Source: Eledone cirrhosa (taxonomy: Eukaryota; Mollusca; Cephalopoda; Octopoda; Eledonidae). From it: a stretch of 64,000 nucleotides of DNA. Each line of letters starts with the position of its first letter. Positions within the stretch are counted from its first letter, which is position 1. Below are positions 28,022 through 40,791 of this stretch, one piece after another. Below the pieces are notes generated by a model that was not told where the DNA came from, did not search any database, and saw only the letters and a list, made by a program, of their open reading frames with translations. The stretch covers positions 174,763,706 to 174,827,705 of the forward strand of contig OZ024743.1 in NCBI GenBank assembly GCA_964016885.1, in the 5' to 3' direction. A program made the position numbers and the translations under genes.

Positions 28022-28898
28022 GTAGTCTTTGATATACTGTACCTGTTATATAGGATGTAGGTAGTCTTTGATATACTATACCTGTTATATAGGATGTAGT
28101 CTTTGATATACTGTACCTGTTATATAGGATGTAGGTAGTCTTTGATATACTGTACCTGTTATATAGGATGTAGGTAGTCTTTGATATACTGTACCTGTTA
28201 TATAGGATGTAGGTAGTCTTTGATATACTGTACCTATTATATGAGATGTAGGAAGTTTTTGATATACTGTACCTGTTATATAGGATGTAGGTAGTCTTTG
28301 ATATACTGTACCTGTTATATAGGATGTAGGTAGTCTTTGATATACTATACCTGTTATATAGGATGTAGTCTTTGATATACTGTACCTGTTATATAGGATG
28401 TAGGTAGTCTTTGATATACTGTACCTGTTATATGAGATGTAGGAAGTCTTTGATATACTGTACTTGTTATATAGGATGTAGGTAGTCCTTGATATACTGT
28501 ACCTGTTATATAGGATGTAGGTAGTCTTTGATATACTGTACCTCTTATATAGGATGTAGGTAGTCTTTGATATACTGTACCTGTTATATAGGATGTAGGT
28601 AGTCTTTGATATACTGTACCTGTTATATAGGATGTAGGTAGTCTTTGATATACTGTACCTCTTATATAGGATGTAGGTAGTCTTTGATATACTGTACCTG
28701 TTATATAGGATGTAGGTAGTCTTTGATATACTGTACCTGTTATATAGGATGTCGGTAGTCTTTGATATACTGTACCTGTTATATGACATGTAGGAAGTCT
28801 TTGATATACTGTACCTGTTATATGACATGTAGGAAGTCTTTGATATACTGTACCTTTTATATAGGATGTAGGTAGTCTTTGATATACTGTACCTGTTA
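28022..28898 (+). repeat. 877-bp block, second copy
   Basis: Counterpart of 24,482-25,358. Divergence starts at 28,899, where TTACATAGG replaces TTATATAGG. Confidence 0.9.
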
Positions 28899-30063
28899 CA
28901 TAGGATGTAGGTAGTCTTTGATATACTGTACCTTTTATATAGGATGTAGGTAGTCTTTGATATACTGTACCTGTTATATAGGATGTAGGTAGTCTTTGAT
29001 ATACTGTACCTGTTATATAGGATGTCGGTAGTCTTTGATATACTGTACCTGTTATATATGATGTAGGTAGTCTTTGATATACTGTACCTGTTACATAGGA
29101 TGTAGGTAGTCTTTGATATACTGTACCTGTTACATGAGATGTAGGAAGTCTTTGATATACTGTACCTGTTATATAGGATGTAGGTAGTCTTTGATATACT
29201 GTACCTGTTATATAGGATGTAGGTAGTCTTTGATATACTGTACCTGTTATATACGATGTAGGTAGTGTTTGATATACCGTATCTGTTATATAGGATGTAG
29301 GTAGTCTTTGATATACTGTACCTGTTATATAGGATGTAGGTAGTGTTTGATATACTGTACCTGTTATATATGTTGTAGGTAGTCTTTGATATACTGTACC
29401 TGTTATATAGGATGTAGGTAGTCTTTGATATACTGTACCTGTTATATAGGATGTAGGTAGTCTTTGATATACTGTACCTGTTATATAGGATGTAGGTAGT
29501 CTTTGATATACTGTACCTGTTATATAGGATGTACGTAGTCTTTGATATACTGTACCTGTTATATGAGATGTATGAAGTCTTTGATATACTGTACCTGTTA
29601 TATAGGATGTAGGTAGTCTTTGATATACTGTACCTGTTATATAGGATGTAGGTAGTTTTTGATATACTGTACCTGTTATATAGGATGTAGGTAGTCTTTG
29701 ATATACTGTACCTGTTATATAGGATGTAGGTAGTCTTTGATATACTGTACCTGTTATATAGGATGTAGGTAGTCTTTGATATACTGTACCTGTTATATGG
29801 GATGTCGGTAGTCTTTGATATACTGTACCTGTTATATAGGATGTAGGTAGTCTTTGATATACTGTACCTGTTATATGTGATGTAGGTAGTCTTTGATATA
29901 CTGTACCAGTTATATAGGATGTATGTAGTCTTTGATATACTGTACCTGTTATATAGGATGTAGGTAGTCTTTGATATACTGTACCTGTTATATAGGATGT
30001 AGGTAGTCTTTGATATACTGTACCTGTTATATAGGATGTCGGTAGTCTTTGATATACTGTACC
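28890..30063 (+). repeat. Block with TATATGTTG, third copy
   Basis: Same landmark series as 26.6-27.8 kb. The offset is 2,292 bp at the left and 2,253 bp at the right, so this copy has lost one monomer (one GTGTTTG unit instead of two, near 29,345). ATACGATGTAGG near 29,255 looks private. It runs into the 38-bp monomer at 30,064. Confidence 0.85.
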
Positions 30064-30296
30064 TGTTATATAGGATGTAGGTAGTTTTGATATACTGTAC
30101 CTGTTATATATGATGTAGGTAGTCTTTGATATACCGTACCTGTTACATAGGATGTATGTAGTCTTTGATATACTGTACCTGTTATATAGAATGTAGGTAG
30201 TCTTTGATATACTGTACCTGTTACATAGGATGTAGGTAGTCTTTGATATACTGTACCTGTTATATAGGATGTCGTTAGTCTTTGATATACTGTACC

Positions 30297-32325
30297 TGTT
30301 ATATAGGATGTAGGTAGTCTTTGATATACTGTACCTGTTATATAGGATGTAGGTAGTCTTTGATATACTGTACCTGTTATATAGGATGTAGGTAGTCTTT
30401 GATATACTGTACCTATTATATGAGATGTAGGAAGTTTTTGATATACTGTACCTGTTATATAGGATGTAGGTAGTCTTTGATATACTGTACCTGTTATATA
30501 GGATGTAGGTAGTCTTTGATATACTATACCTGTTATATAGGATGTAGTCTTTGATATACTGTACCTGTTATATAGGATGTAGGTAGTCTTTGATATACTG
30601 TACCTGTTATATGAGATGTAGGAAGTCTTTGATATACTGTACTTGTTATATAGGATGTAGGTAGTCCTTGATATACTGTACCTGTTATATAGGATGTAGG
30701 TAGTCTTTGATATACTGTACCTCTTATATAGGATGTAGGTAGTCTTTGATATACTGTACCTGTTATATAGGATGTAGGTAGTCTTTGATATACTGTACCT
30801 GTTATATAGGATGTAGGTAGTCTTTGATATACTGTACCTCTTATATAGGATGTAGGTAGTCTTTGATATACTGTACCTGTTATATAGGATGTAGGTAGTC
30901 TTTGATATACTGTACCTGTTATATAGGATGTCGGTAGTCTTTGATATACTGTACCTGTTATATGACATGTAGGAAGTCTTTGATATACTGTACCTGTTAT
31001 ATGACATGTAGGAAGTCTTTGATATACTGTACCTTTTATATAGGATGTAGGTAGTCTTTGATATACTGTACCTGTTATATAGGATGTAGGTAGTCTTTGA
31101 TATACTGTACCTGTTATATAGGATGTAGGTAGTGTTTGATATACTGTACCTGTTACATAGGATGTATATAGTCTTTGATATACTGTACCTGTTACATAGG
31201 TTGTAGGTAGTCTTTGATATACTGTACCTGTTATATAGGATGTAGGTAGTCTTTGATATACTGTACCTGTTATATAGGATGTAGGTAGTCTTTGATATAA
31301 TGTACCTGTTATATAGGATGTAGATAGTCTTTGATATACTGTACCTGTTATATAGGATGTAGGTAGTCTTTGATATACTGTACCTGTTATATAGGATGTC
31401 GGTAGTCTTTGATATACTGTACCTGTTATATAGGATGTAGGTAGTCTTTGCTATACTCTACCTGTTATATATGATGTAGGTAGTCTTTGATATACTGTAC
31501 CTGTTATATAGGATGTATGTAGTCTTTGATATACTGTACCTGTTATATAGGATGTAGGTAGTCTTTGATATACTGTACCTGTTATATAGGATGTAGGTAG
31601 TCTTTGATATACTGTACCTGTTATATAGGATGTCGGTAGTCTTTGATATACTGTACCTGTTATATAGGGTGTAGGTAGTCATTGATATACTGTACCTGTT
31701 ATATATGATGTAGGTAGTCTTTGATATACTGTACCTGTTATATAGGATGTAGGTAGTCTTTGATATACTGTACCTGTTATATAGGATGTAGGTAGTCTTT
31801 GATATACTGTACCTGTTATATAGGATGTAGGTAGTCTTTGATATACTGTACCTGTTATATAGGATGTAGGTAGTCTTTGATATACTGTACCTGTTATATA
31901 GGATGTAGGTAGTCTTTGATATACTGTACCTGTTATATAGGATGTAGGTAGTCTTTGATATACTGTACATGTTATATAGGATGTAGGTAGTCTTTGATAT
32001 ACTGTACCTGTTACATAGGATGTAGGTAGTCTTTGATATACTGTACCTGTTACATAGGATGTAGGTAGTCTTTCATATACTGTACCTGTTATATAGGATG
32101 TAGGTAGTCTTTGATATACTGTACCTGTTATATAGGATGTAGGTAGTCTTTGATATACTGTACCTATTATATAGGATGTAGGTAGTCTTTGATATACTGT
32201 ACCTGTTATATAGGATGTAGGTAGTCTTTGATATACTGTACCTGTTATATAGGATGTAGGTAGTCTTTGATATACTGTACCTGTTATATAGGATGTAGGT
32301 AGTCTTTGATATACTGTACCTGTTA
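30297..32325 (+). repeat. 2.03-kb block, second copy
   Basis: Counterpart of 24,578-26,606. The left flank carries GATGTCGTTAG near 30,271, a variant I saw nowhere else. Confidence 0.87.
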
Positions 32326-33408
32326 TATAGGATGTAGGTAGTCTTTGAAATACTGTACCTATTATATGAGATGTAGGAAGTCTTTCATATACTGTACCTG
32401 TTATATAGGATGTAGGTAGTCTTTGATATACTGTACCTGTTATATAGGATGTAGGTAGTCTTTGATATACTGTACATGTTATATAGGATGTAGGTAGTCT
32501 TTGATATACTGTACCTGTTACATAGGATGTAGGTAGTCTTTGATATACTGTACCTGTTACATAGGATGTAGGTAGTCTTTCATATACTGTACCTGTTATA
32601 TAGGATGTAGGTAGCCTTTGATATACTGTACCTGTTATATAGGATGTAGGTAGTCTTTGATATACTGTACCTATTATATAGGATGTAGGTAGTCTTTGAT
32701 ATACTGTACCTGTTATATAGGATGTAGGTAGTCTTTGATATACTGTACCTGTTATATAGGATGTAGGTAGTCTTTGATATACTGTACCTGTTATATAGGA
32801 TGTAGGTAGTCTTTGATATACTGTACCTGTTACATAGGATGTAGGTAGTCTTTGATATACTGTACCTGTTATACAGGATGTATGTAGTCTTTGGTATACT
32901 GTACCTGTTACATAGGATGTAGGTAGTCTTTGATATACTGTACCTGTTATATAGGATGTAGGTAGTCTTTGATATACTGTACCTGTTATATAGGATGTAG
33001 GTAGACTTTGATATACTGTACCTGTTATATAGGATGTAGGTAGTCTTTGATATACTGTAGCTGTTATATAGGATGTAGGTAGTCTTTGATATACTGTACC
33101 TGTTATATAGGATGTAGGTAGTCTTTGATATACTGTACCTGTTATATAGGATGTAGGTAGTCTTTGATATACTGTACCTGTTATATAGGATGTAGGTAGT
33201 CTTTGATATACTGTACCTGTTATATAGGATGTAGGTAGTCTTTGATATACTGTACCTGTTATATAGGATGTAGGTAGTCTTTGATATACTGTACCTATTA
33301 TATGAGATGTAGGAAGTTTTTGATATACTGTACCTGTTATATAGGATGTAGGTAGTCTTTGATATACTATACCTGTTATATAGGATGTAGTCTTTGATAT
33401 ACTGTACC

Positions 33409-34390
33409 TGTTATATAGGATGTAATAAGTCTTTGATATACTGTACCTGTTATATGAGATGTAGGAAGTCTTTGATATACTGTACTTGTTATATAGGATG
33501 TAGGTAGTCCTTGATATACTGTACCTGTTATATAGGATGTAGGTAGTCTTTGATATACTGTACCTCTTATATAGGATGTAGGTAGTCTTTGATATACTGT
33601 ACCTGTTATATAGGATGTAGGTAGTCTTTGATATACTGTACCTGTTATATAGGATGTAGGTAGTCTTTGATATACTGTACCTCTTATATAGGATGTAGGT
33701 AGTCTTTGATATACTGTACCTGTTATATAGGATGTAGGTAGTCTTTGATATACTGTACCTGTTATATAGGATGTCGGTAGTCTTTGATATACTGTACCTG
33801 TTATATGACATGTAGGAAGTCTTTGATATACTGTACCTGTTATATGACATGTAGGAAGTCTTTGATATACTGTACCTTTTATATAGGATGTAGGTAGTCT
33901 TTGATATACTGTACCTGTTATATAGGATGTAGGTAGTCTTTGATATACTGTACCTGTTATATAGGATGTAGGTAGTGTTTGATATACTGTACCTGTTACA
34001 TAGGATGTATGTAGTCTTTGATATACTGTACCTGTTACATAGGTTGTAGGTAGTCTTTGATATACTGTACCTGTTATATAGGATGTAGGTAGTCTTTGAT
34101 ATACTGTACCTGTTATATAGGATGTAGGTAGTCTTTGATATAATGTACCTGTTATATAGGATGTAGATAGTCTTTGATATACTGTACCTGTTATATAGGA
34201 TGTAGGTAGTCTTTGATATACTGTACCTGTTATATAGGATGTCGGTAGTCTTTGATATACTGTACCTGTTATATAGGATGTAGGTAGTCTTTGCTATACT
34301 CTACCTGTTATATATGATGTAGGTAGTCTTTGATATACTGTACCTGTTATATAGGATGTATGTAGTCTTTGATATACTGTACCTGTTATA
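33409..34390 (+). repeat. Block repeated 17,699 bp away at 51,108-52,089
   Basis: Begins just after the 35-bp monomer at 33,374 and includes ACTTGTT, GTCCTTGAT, two ACCTCTTAT units, the TGACATG doublet, TTACATAGGTTG, GATATAATG and GCTATACTC. Differences include GTAATAAG near 33,425, and TATAGAATG near 51,271 and GGTTGTC near 51,126 and 51,985 in the other copy. The region before it, 32,326-33,408, is of the same type as 50.1-51.1 kb. Confidence 0.83.
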
Positions 34391-34394
34391 TAGA

Positions 34395-35402
34395 ATGTAG
34401 GTAGTCTTTGATATACTGTACCTGTTATATAGGATGTAGGTAGTCTTTGATATACTGTACCTGTTACATAGGATGTAGGTAGTCTTTGATATACTGTACC
34501 TTTTATATAGGATGTAGGTAGTCTTTGATATACTGTACCTGTTATATAGGATGTAGGTAGTCTTTGATATACTGTACCTGTTATATAGGATGTCGGTAGT
34601 CTTTGATATACTGTACCTGTTATATATGATGTAGGTAGTCTTTGATATACTGTACCTGTTACATAGGATGTAGGTAGTCTTTGATATACTGTACCTGTTA
34701 CATGAGATGTAGGAAGTCTTTGATATACTGTACCTGTTATATAGGATGTAGGTAGTCTTTGATATACTGTACCTGTTATATAGGATGTAGGTAGTCTTTG
34801 ATATACTGTACCTGTTATATAGGATGTAGGTAGTGTTTGATATACTGTATCTGTTATATAGGATGTAGGTAGTCTTTGATATACTGTACCTGTTATATAG
34901 GATGTAGGTAGTGTTTGATATACTGTACCTGTTATATAGGATGTAGGTAGTGTTTGATATACTGTACCTGTTATATATGTTGTAGGTAGTCTTTGATATA
35001 CTGTACCTGTTATATAGGATGTAGGTAGTCTTTGATATACTGTACCTGTTATATAGGATGTAGGTAGTCTTTGATATACTGTACCTGTTATATAGGATGT
35101 AGGTAGTCTTTGATATACTGTACCTGTTATATAGGATGTACGTAGTCTTTGATATACTGTACCTGTTATATGAGATGTATGAAGTCTTTGATATACTCTA
35201 CCTGTTATATAGGATGTAGGTAGTCTTTGATATACTGTACCTGTTATATAGGATGTAGGTAGTTTTTGATATACTGTACCTGTTATATAGGATGTAGGTA
35301 GTCTTTGATATACTCTACCTGTTATATAGGATGTAGGTAGTCTTTGATATACTGTACCTGTTATATAGGATGTAGGTAGTCTTTGATATACTGTACCTGT
35401 TA
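34395..35402 (+). repeat. Block with TATATGTTG, fourth copy
   Basis: Matches 23,345-24,352 at 11,050 bp, which equals 284 monomers less six 4-bp and two 1-bp deletions between the copies. The left end is a sharp junction with a block of different ancestry. At the right, the ATGGGATGTCGG monomer seen in sister copies is missing. Confidence 0.86.
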
Positions 35403-35453
35403 TATATGATGTAGGTAGTCTTTGATATACTGTACCAGTTATATAGGATGTAT

Positions 35454-38400
35454 GTAGTCTTTGATATACTGTACCTGTTATATAGGATGTAGGTAGTCTT
35501 TGATATACTGTACCTGTTATATAGGATGTAGGTAGTCTTTGATATACTGTACCTGTTATATAGGATGTCGGTAGTCTTTGATATACTGTACCTGTTATAT
35601 AGGATGTAGGTAGTTTTGATATACTGTACCTGTTATATATGATGTAGGTAGTCTTTGATATACCGTACCTGTTACATAGGATGTATGTAGTCTTTGATAT
35701 ACTGTACCTGTTATATAGAATGTAGGTAGTCTTTGATATACTGTACCTGTTACATAGGATGTAGGTAGTCTTTGATATACTGTACCTGTTATATAGGATG
35801 TCGGTAGTCTTTGATATACTGTACCTGTTATATAGGATGTAGGTAGTCTTTGATATACTATACCTGTTATATAGGATGTAGTCTTTGATATACTGTACCT
35901 GTTATATAGTATGTAGGTAGTCTTTGATATACTGTACCTGTTATATGAGATGTAGGAAGTCTTTGATATACTGTACTTGTTATATAGGATGTAGGTAGTC
36001 CTTGATATACTGTACCTGTTATATAGGATGTAGGTAGTCTTTGATATACTGTACCTGCTATATAGGTTGTAGGTAGTCTTTGATATACCGTACCTGTTAT
36101 ATAGGATGTAGGTAGTCTTTGATATACTGTACCTGTTATATAGGATGTAGGTAGTCTTTGATATACTGTACCTGTTATATAGGATGTAGGTAGTCTTTGA
36201 TATACTGTACCTGTTATATAGGATGTAGGTAGTCTTTGATATACTGTACCTGTTATATAGGATGTAGGTAGTCTTTGATATACTGTACCTGTTATATAGG
36301 ATGTAGGTAGTCTTTGATATACTGTACCTGTTATATGAGATGTAGGAAGTCTTTGATATACTGTACCTGTTATATGAGATGTAGGAAGTCTTTGATATGC
36401 TTTACCTGTTATATAGGATGTAGGTAGTCTTTGATATACTGTACCTGTTATATAGGATGTATGTAGTCTTTGATATACTGTACCTGTTATATAGGATGTA
36501 GCTAGTCTTTGATATACTGTACCTTTTATATATGATGTAGGTAGTCTTTGATATACTGTACCTGTTACATAGGATGTATGCAGTCTTTGATATACTGTAC
36601 CTGTTATATAGGATGTAGGTAGTCCTTGATATACTGTACCTGTTACATAGGATGTAGGTAGTCTTTGATCTACTGTACCTGTTATATAGGATGTAGGTAG
36701 TCTTTGATATACTAAACCTGTTATATAGGATGTAGGTAGTGTTTGATATACTGTACCTGTTATATAGGATGTAGGTAGTCTTTGATATACTGTACCTGTT
36801 ATATGAGATATAGGAAGTCTTTGATATACTGTACCTGTTATATAGGATGTCGGTAGTCTTTGATATACTGTACCTGTTATATGAAATGTAGGAAGTCTTT
36901 GATATACTGTACCTGTTATATAGGATGTAATTAGTCTTTGATATACTGTACCTGTTATATAGGATGTCGGTAGTCTTTGATATACTGTACCTGTTATATA
37001 GGATGTAGGTAGTCTTTGATATACTGTACCTGTTATATAGGATGTAGGTAGTCTTTGATATACTGTACCTGTTATATAGGATGTAGGTAGTCTTTGATAT
37101 ACTGTACCTGTTATATAGGATGTCGGTAGTCTTTGATATACTGTACCTGTTACATAGGATGTAGGTAGTCTTTGATATACTGTACCTGTTATATAGGATG
37201 TAGGTAGTCTTTGATATACTGTACTTGTTATATAGGATGTAGGTAGTCTTTGATATACTATACCTGTTATATAGGATGTAGTCTTTGATATACTGTACCT
37301 GTTATATAGGATGTAGGTAGTCTTTGATATACTGTACCTGTTATATGAGATGTAGGAAGTCTTTGATATACTGTACTTGTTATATAGGATGTAGGTAGTG
37401 TTTGATATACTGTACCTGTTATATAGGATGTAGGTAGTCTTTGATATACTGTACCTGTTATATAGGATGTAGGTAGTCTTTGATATACTGTACCTGTTAT
37501 ATAGGATGTAGGTAGTCTTTGATATACTGTACCTGTTATATAGGATGTCGGTAGTCTTTGATATACTGTACCTGTTATATAGGATGTAGGTAGTTTTGAT
37601 ATACTGTACCTGTTATATATGATGTAGGTAGTCTTTGATATACCGTACCTGTTACATAGGATGTATGTAGTCTTTGATATACTGTACCTGTTATATAGAA
37701 TGTAGGTAGTCTTTGATATACTGTACCTGTTACATAGGATGTAGGTAGTCTTTGATATACTGTACCTGTTATATAGGATGTCGGTAGTCTTTGATATACT
37801 GTACCTGTTATATAGGATGTAGGTAGTCTTTGATATACTATACCTGTTATATAGGATGTAGTCTTTGATATACTGTACCTGTTATATAGGATGTAGGTAG
37901 TCTTTGATATACTGTACCTGTTATATGAGATGTAGGAAGTCTTTGATATACTGTACTTGTTATATAGGATGTAGGTAGTCCTTGATATACTGTACCTGTT
38001 ATATAGGATGTAGGTAGTCTTTGATATACTGTACCTGCTATATAGGTTGTAGGTAGTCTTTGATATACCGTACCTGTTATATAGGATGTAGGTAGTCTTT
38101 GATATACTGTACCTGTTATATAGGATGTAGGTAGTCTTTGATATACTGTACCTGTTATATAGGATGTAGGTAGTCTTTGATATACTGTACCTGTTATATA
38201 GGATGTAGGTAGTCTTTGATATACTGTACCTGTTATATAGGATGTAGGTAGTCTTTGATATACTGTACCTGTTATATAGGATGTAGGTAGTCTTTGATAT
38301 ACTGTACCTGTTATATGAGATGTAGGAAGTCTTTGATATACTGTACCTGTTATATGAGATGTAGGAAGTCTTTGATATGCTTTACCTGTTATATAGGATG

Positions 38401-39528
38401 TAGGTAGTCTTTGATATACTGTACCTGTTATATAGGATGTATGTAGTCTTTGATATACTGTACCTGTTATATAGGATGTAGCTAGTCTTTGATATACTGT
38501 ACCTTTTATATATGATGTAGGTAGTCTTTGATATACTGTACCTGTTACATAGGATGTATGCAGTCTTTGATATACTGTACCTGTTATATAGGATGTAGGT
38601 AGTCCTTGATATACTGTACCTGTTACATAGGATGTAGGTAGTCTTTGATCTACTGTACCTGTTATATAGGATGTAGGTAGTCTTTGATATACTGTACCTG
38701 TTATATAGGATGTAGGTAGTGTTTGATATACTGTACCTGTTATATAGGATGTAGGTAGTCTTTGATATACTGTACCTGTTATATGAGATATAGGAAGTCT
38801 TTGATATACTGTACCTGTTATATAGGATGTCGGTAGTCTTTGATATACTGTACCTGTTATATGAAATGTAGGAAGTCTTTGATATACTGTACCTGTTATA
38901 TAGGATGTAATTAGTCTTTGATATACTGTACCTGTTATATAGGATGTCGGTAGTCTTTGATATACTGTACCTGTTATATAGGATGTAGGTAGTCTTTGAT
39001 ATACTGTACCTGTTATATAGGATGTAGGTAGTCTTTGATATACTGTACCTGTTATATAGGATGTAGGTAGTCTTTGATATACTGTACCTGTTATATAGGA
39101 TGTCGGTAGTCTTTGATATACTGTACCTGTTACATAGGATGTAGGTAGTCTTTGATATACTGTACCTGTTATATAGGATGTAGGTAGTCTTTGATATACT
39201 GTACTTGTTATATAGGATGTAGGTAGTCTTTGATATACTATACCTGTTATATAGGATGTAGTCTTTGATATACTGTACCTGTTATATAGGATGTAGGTAG
39301 TCTTTGATATACTGTACCTGTTATATGAGATGTAGGAAGTCTTTGATATACTGTACTTGTTATATAGGATGTAGGTAGTGTTTGATATACTGTACCTGTT
39401 ATATAGGATGTAGGTAGTCTTTGATATACTGTACCTGTTATATAGGATGTAGGTAGTCTTTGATATACTGTACCTGTTATATAGGATGTAGGTAGTCTTT
39501 GATATACTGTACCTGTTATATAGGATGT
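35454..39528 (+). repeat. 1,980-bp tandem duplication, nearly identical
   Basis: Bases 35,454-37,548 match 37,434-39,528 at exactly 1,980 bp, which is 51 monomers including two of 35 bp and one of 38 bp. I counted three substitutions in about 2,095 compared bases: T/G at 35,910/37,890, and AA/GT at 36,714-36,715/38,694-38,695. Each unit contains a 38-bp monomer, two 35-bp monomers, a TATGCTTTACC unit, GATGTATGCAG, TTTGATCTAC and a GTAATTAG cassette. Confidence 0.93.
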
Positions 39529-39563
39529 AGGTAGTCTTTGATATACTGTACCTGTTATATAGG

Positions 39564-40791
39564 ATGTAGGTAGTGTTTGATATACTGTACCTGTTATATA
39601 GGATGTAGGTAGTCTTTGATATACTTTACCTGTTATATAGGATGTAGGTAGTCTTTGATATACTGTACCTGTTATATAGGATGTAGGTAGTCTTTGATAT
39701 ACTGTACCTGTTATATAGGATGTAGGTAGTCTTTGATATACTGTACCTGTTATATAGGATGTAGGTAGTGTTTGATATACTGTACCTGTTATATAGGATG
39801 TAGGTAGTCTTTGATATACTGTACCTGTTATATGAGATGTAGGAAGTCTTTGATATACTCTACCTGTTATATGAGATGTAGGAAGTCTTTGATATGCTGT
39901 ACCTGTTATATAGGATGTAGGTAGTCTTTGATATACTGTACCTGTTATATAGGATGTCGGTAGTCTTTGATATACTGTACCTGTTATATAGGATGTAGGT
40001 AGTCTTTGATATACTGTACCTGTTATATAGGATGTAGGTAGTCTTTGATATACTGTACCTGTTATATAGGATGTAGGTAGTCTTTGATATACTGTACCTG
40101 TTATATAGGATGTAGGTAGTCTTTGATATACTGTACCTGTTACAGAGGATGTAGGTAGTCTTTGATATACTGTACCTGTTATATAGGATGTAGGTAGTCT
40201 TTGATATACTGTACCTGTTATATAGGATGTAGGTAGTCTTTGATATACTGTACATGTTATATAGGATGTAGGTAGTCTTTGATATACTGTACCTGTTATA
40301 TAGGATGTAGGCAGTCTTTGATATACTGTACCTGTTATATAGGATGTAGGTAGTCTTTGATATACTGTACCTGTTATATAGGATGTAGGTAGTCTTTGAT
40401 ATACTGTACATGTTATATAGGATGTAGGTAGTCTTTGATATACTGTACCTGTTACATAGGATGTAGGTAGTCTTTGATATACTGTACCTGTTACATAGGA
40501 TGTAGGTAGTCTTTCATATACTGTACCTGTTATATAGGATGTAGGTAGTCTTTGATATACTGTACCTGTTATATAGGATGTAGGTAGTCTTTGATATACT
40601 GTACCTGCTATATAGGATGTAGGTAGTCTTTGATATACTGTACATGTTATATAGGATGTAGGTAGTCTTTGATATACTGTACCTGTTATATAGGATGTAG
40701 GTAGTCTTTGATATACTGTACCTGTTATATAGGATGTAGGTAGTCTTTGATATACTGTACCTGTTATATAGGATGTAGGTAGTCTTTGATA
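39564..40791 (+). repeat. 1.2-kb block, offset 3,069 bp
   Basis: Matches 42,633-43,860 at 3,069 bp. Landmarks are a GTGTTTG monomer at 39573/42642, CTCTACC at about 39858/42927, GATGTCGG near 39957/43026, TTACAGAGG near 40140/43209, GTACATG near 40250/43319 and CTGCTAT near 40606/43675. GTAGGCAG near 40,309 is not in the other copy. Confidence 0.86.

Larger units (their letters stand above)
27811..37610 (+). repeat. 38-bp monomer variant, four copies
   Basis: Loss of C23 turns TAGTCTTTGAT into TAGTTTTGAT. Copies are at 27,811-27,848, 30,064-30,101, 35,593-35,630 and 37,573-37,610. All four are preceded by a GATGTCGGTAG monomer. All four are followed by the same rare series: TATATATGATG, then ATACCGTACC, then TTACATAGGATGTATGTAG, then TATAGAATGTAGG. 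They are therefore copies of one ancestral haplotype. This variant is confined to 27.8-37.6 kb, unlike the 35-bp variant, which occurs across most of the window. Confidence 0.93.

Noticed and set aside
35454..39528. Treating the near-identical 1,980-bp copies as definite assembly error
   Set aside because: The three differences and the different flanks suggest two real copies, but read data would be needed to settle it, so it is reported as a finding with that caution.
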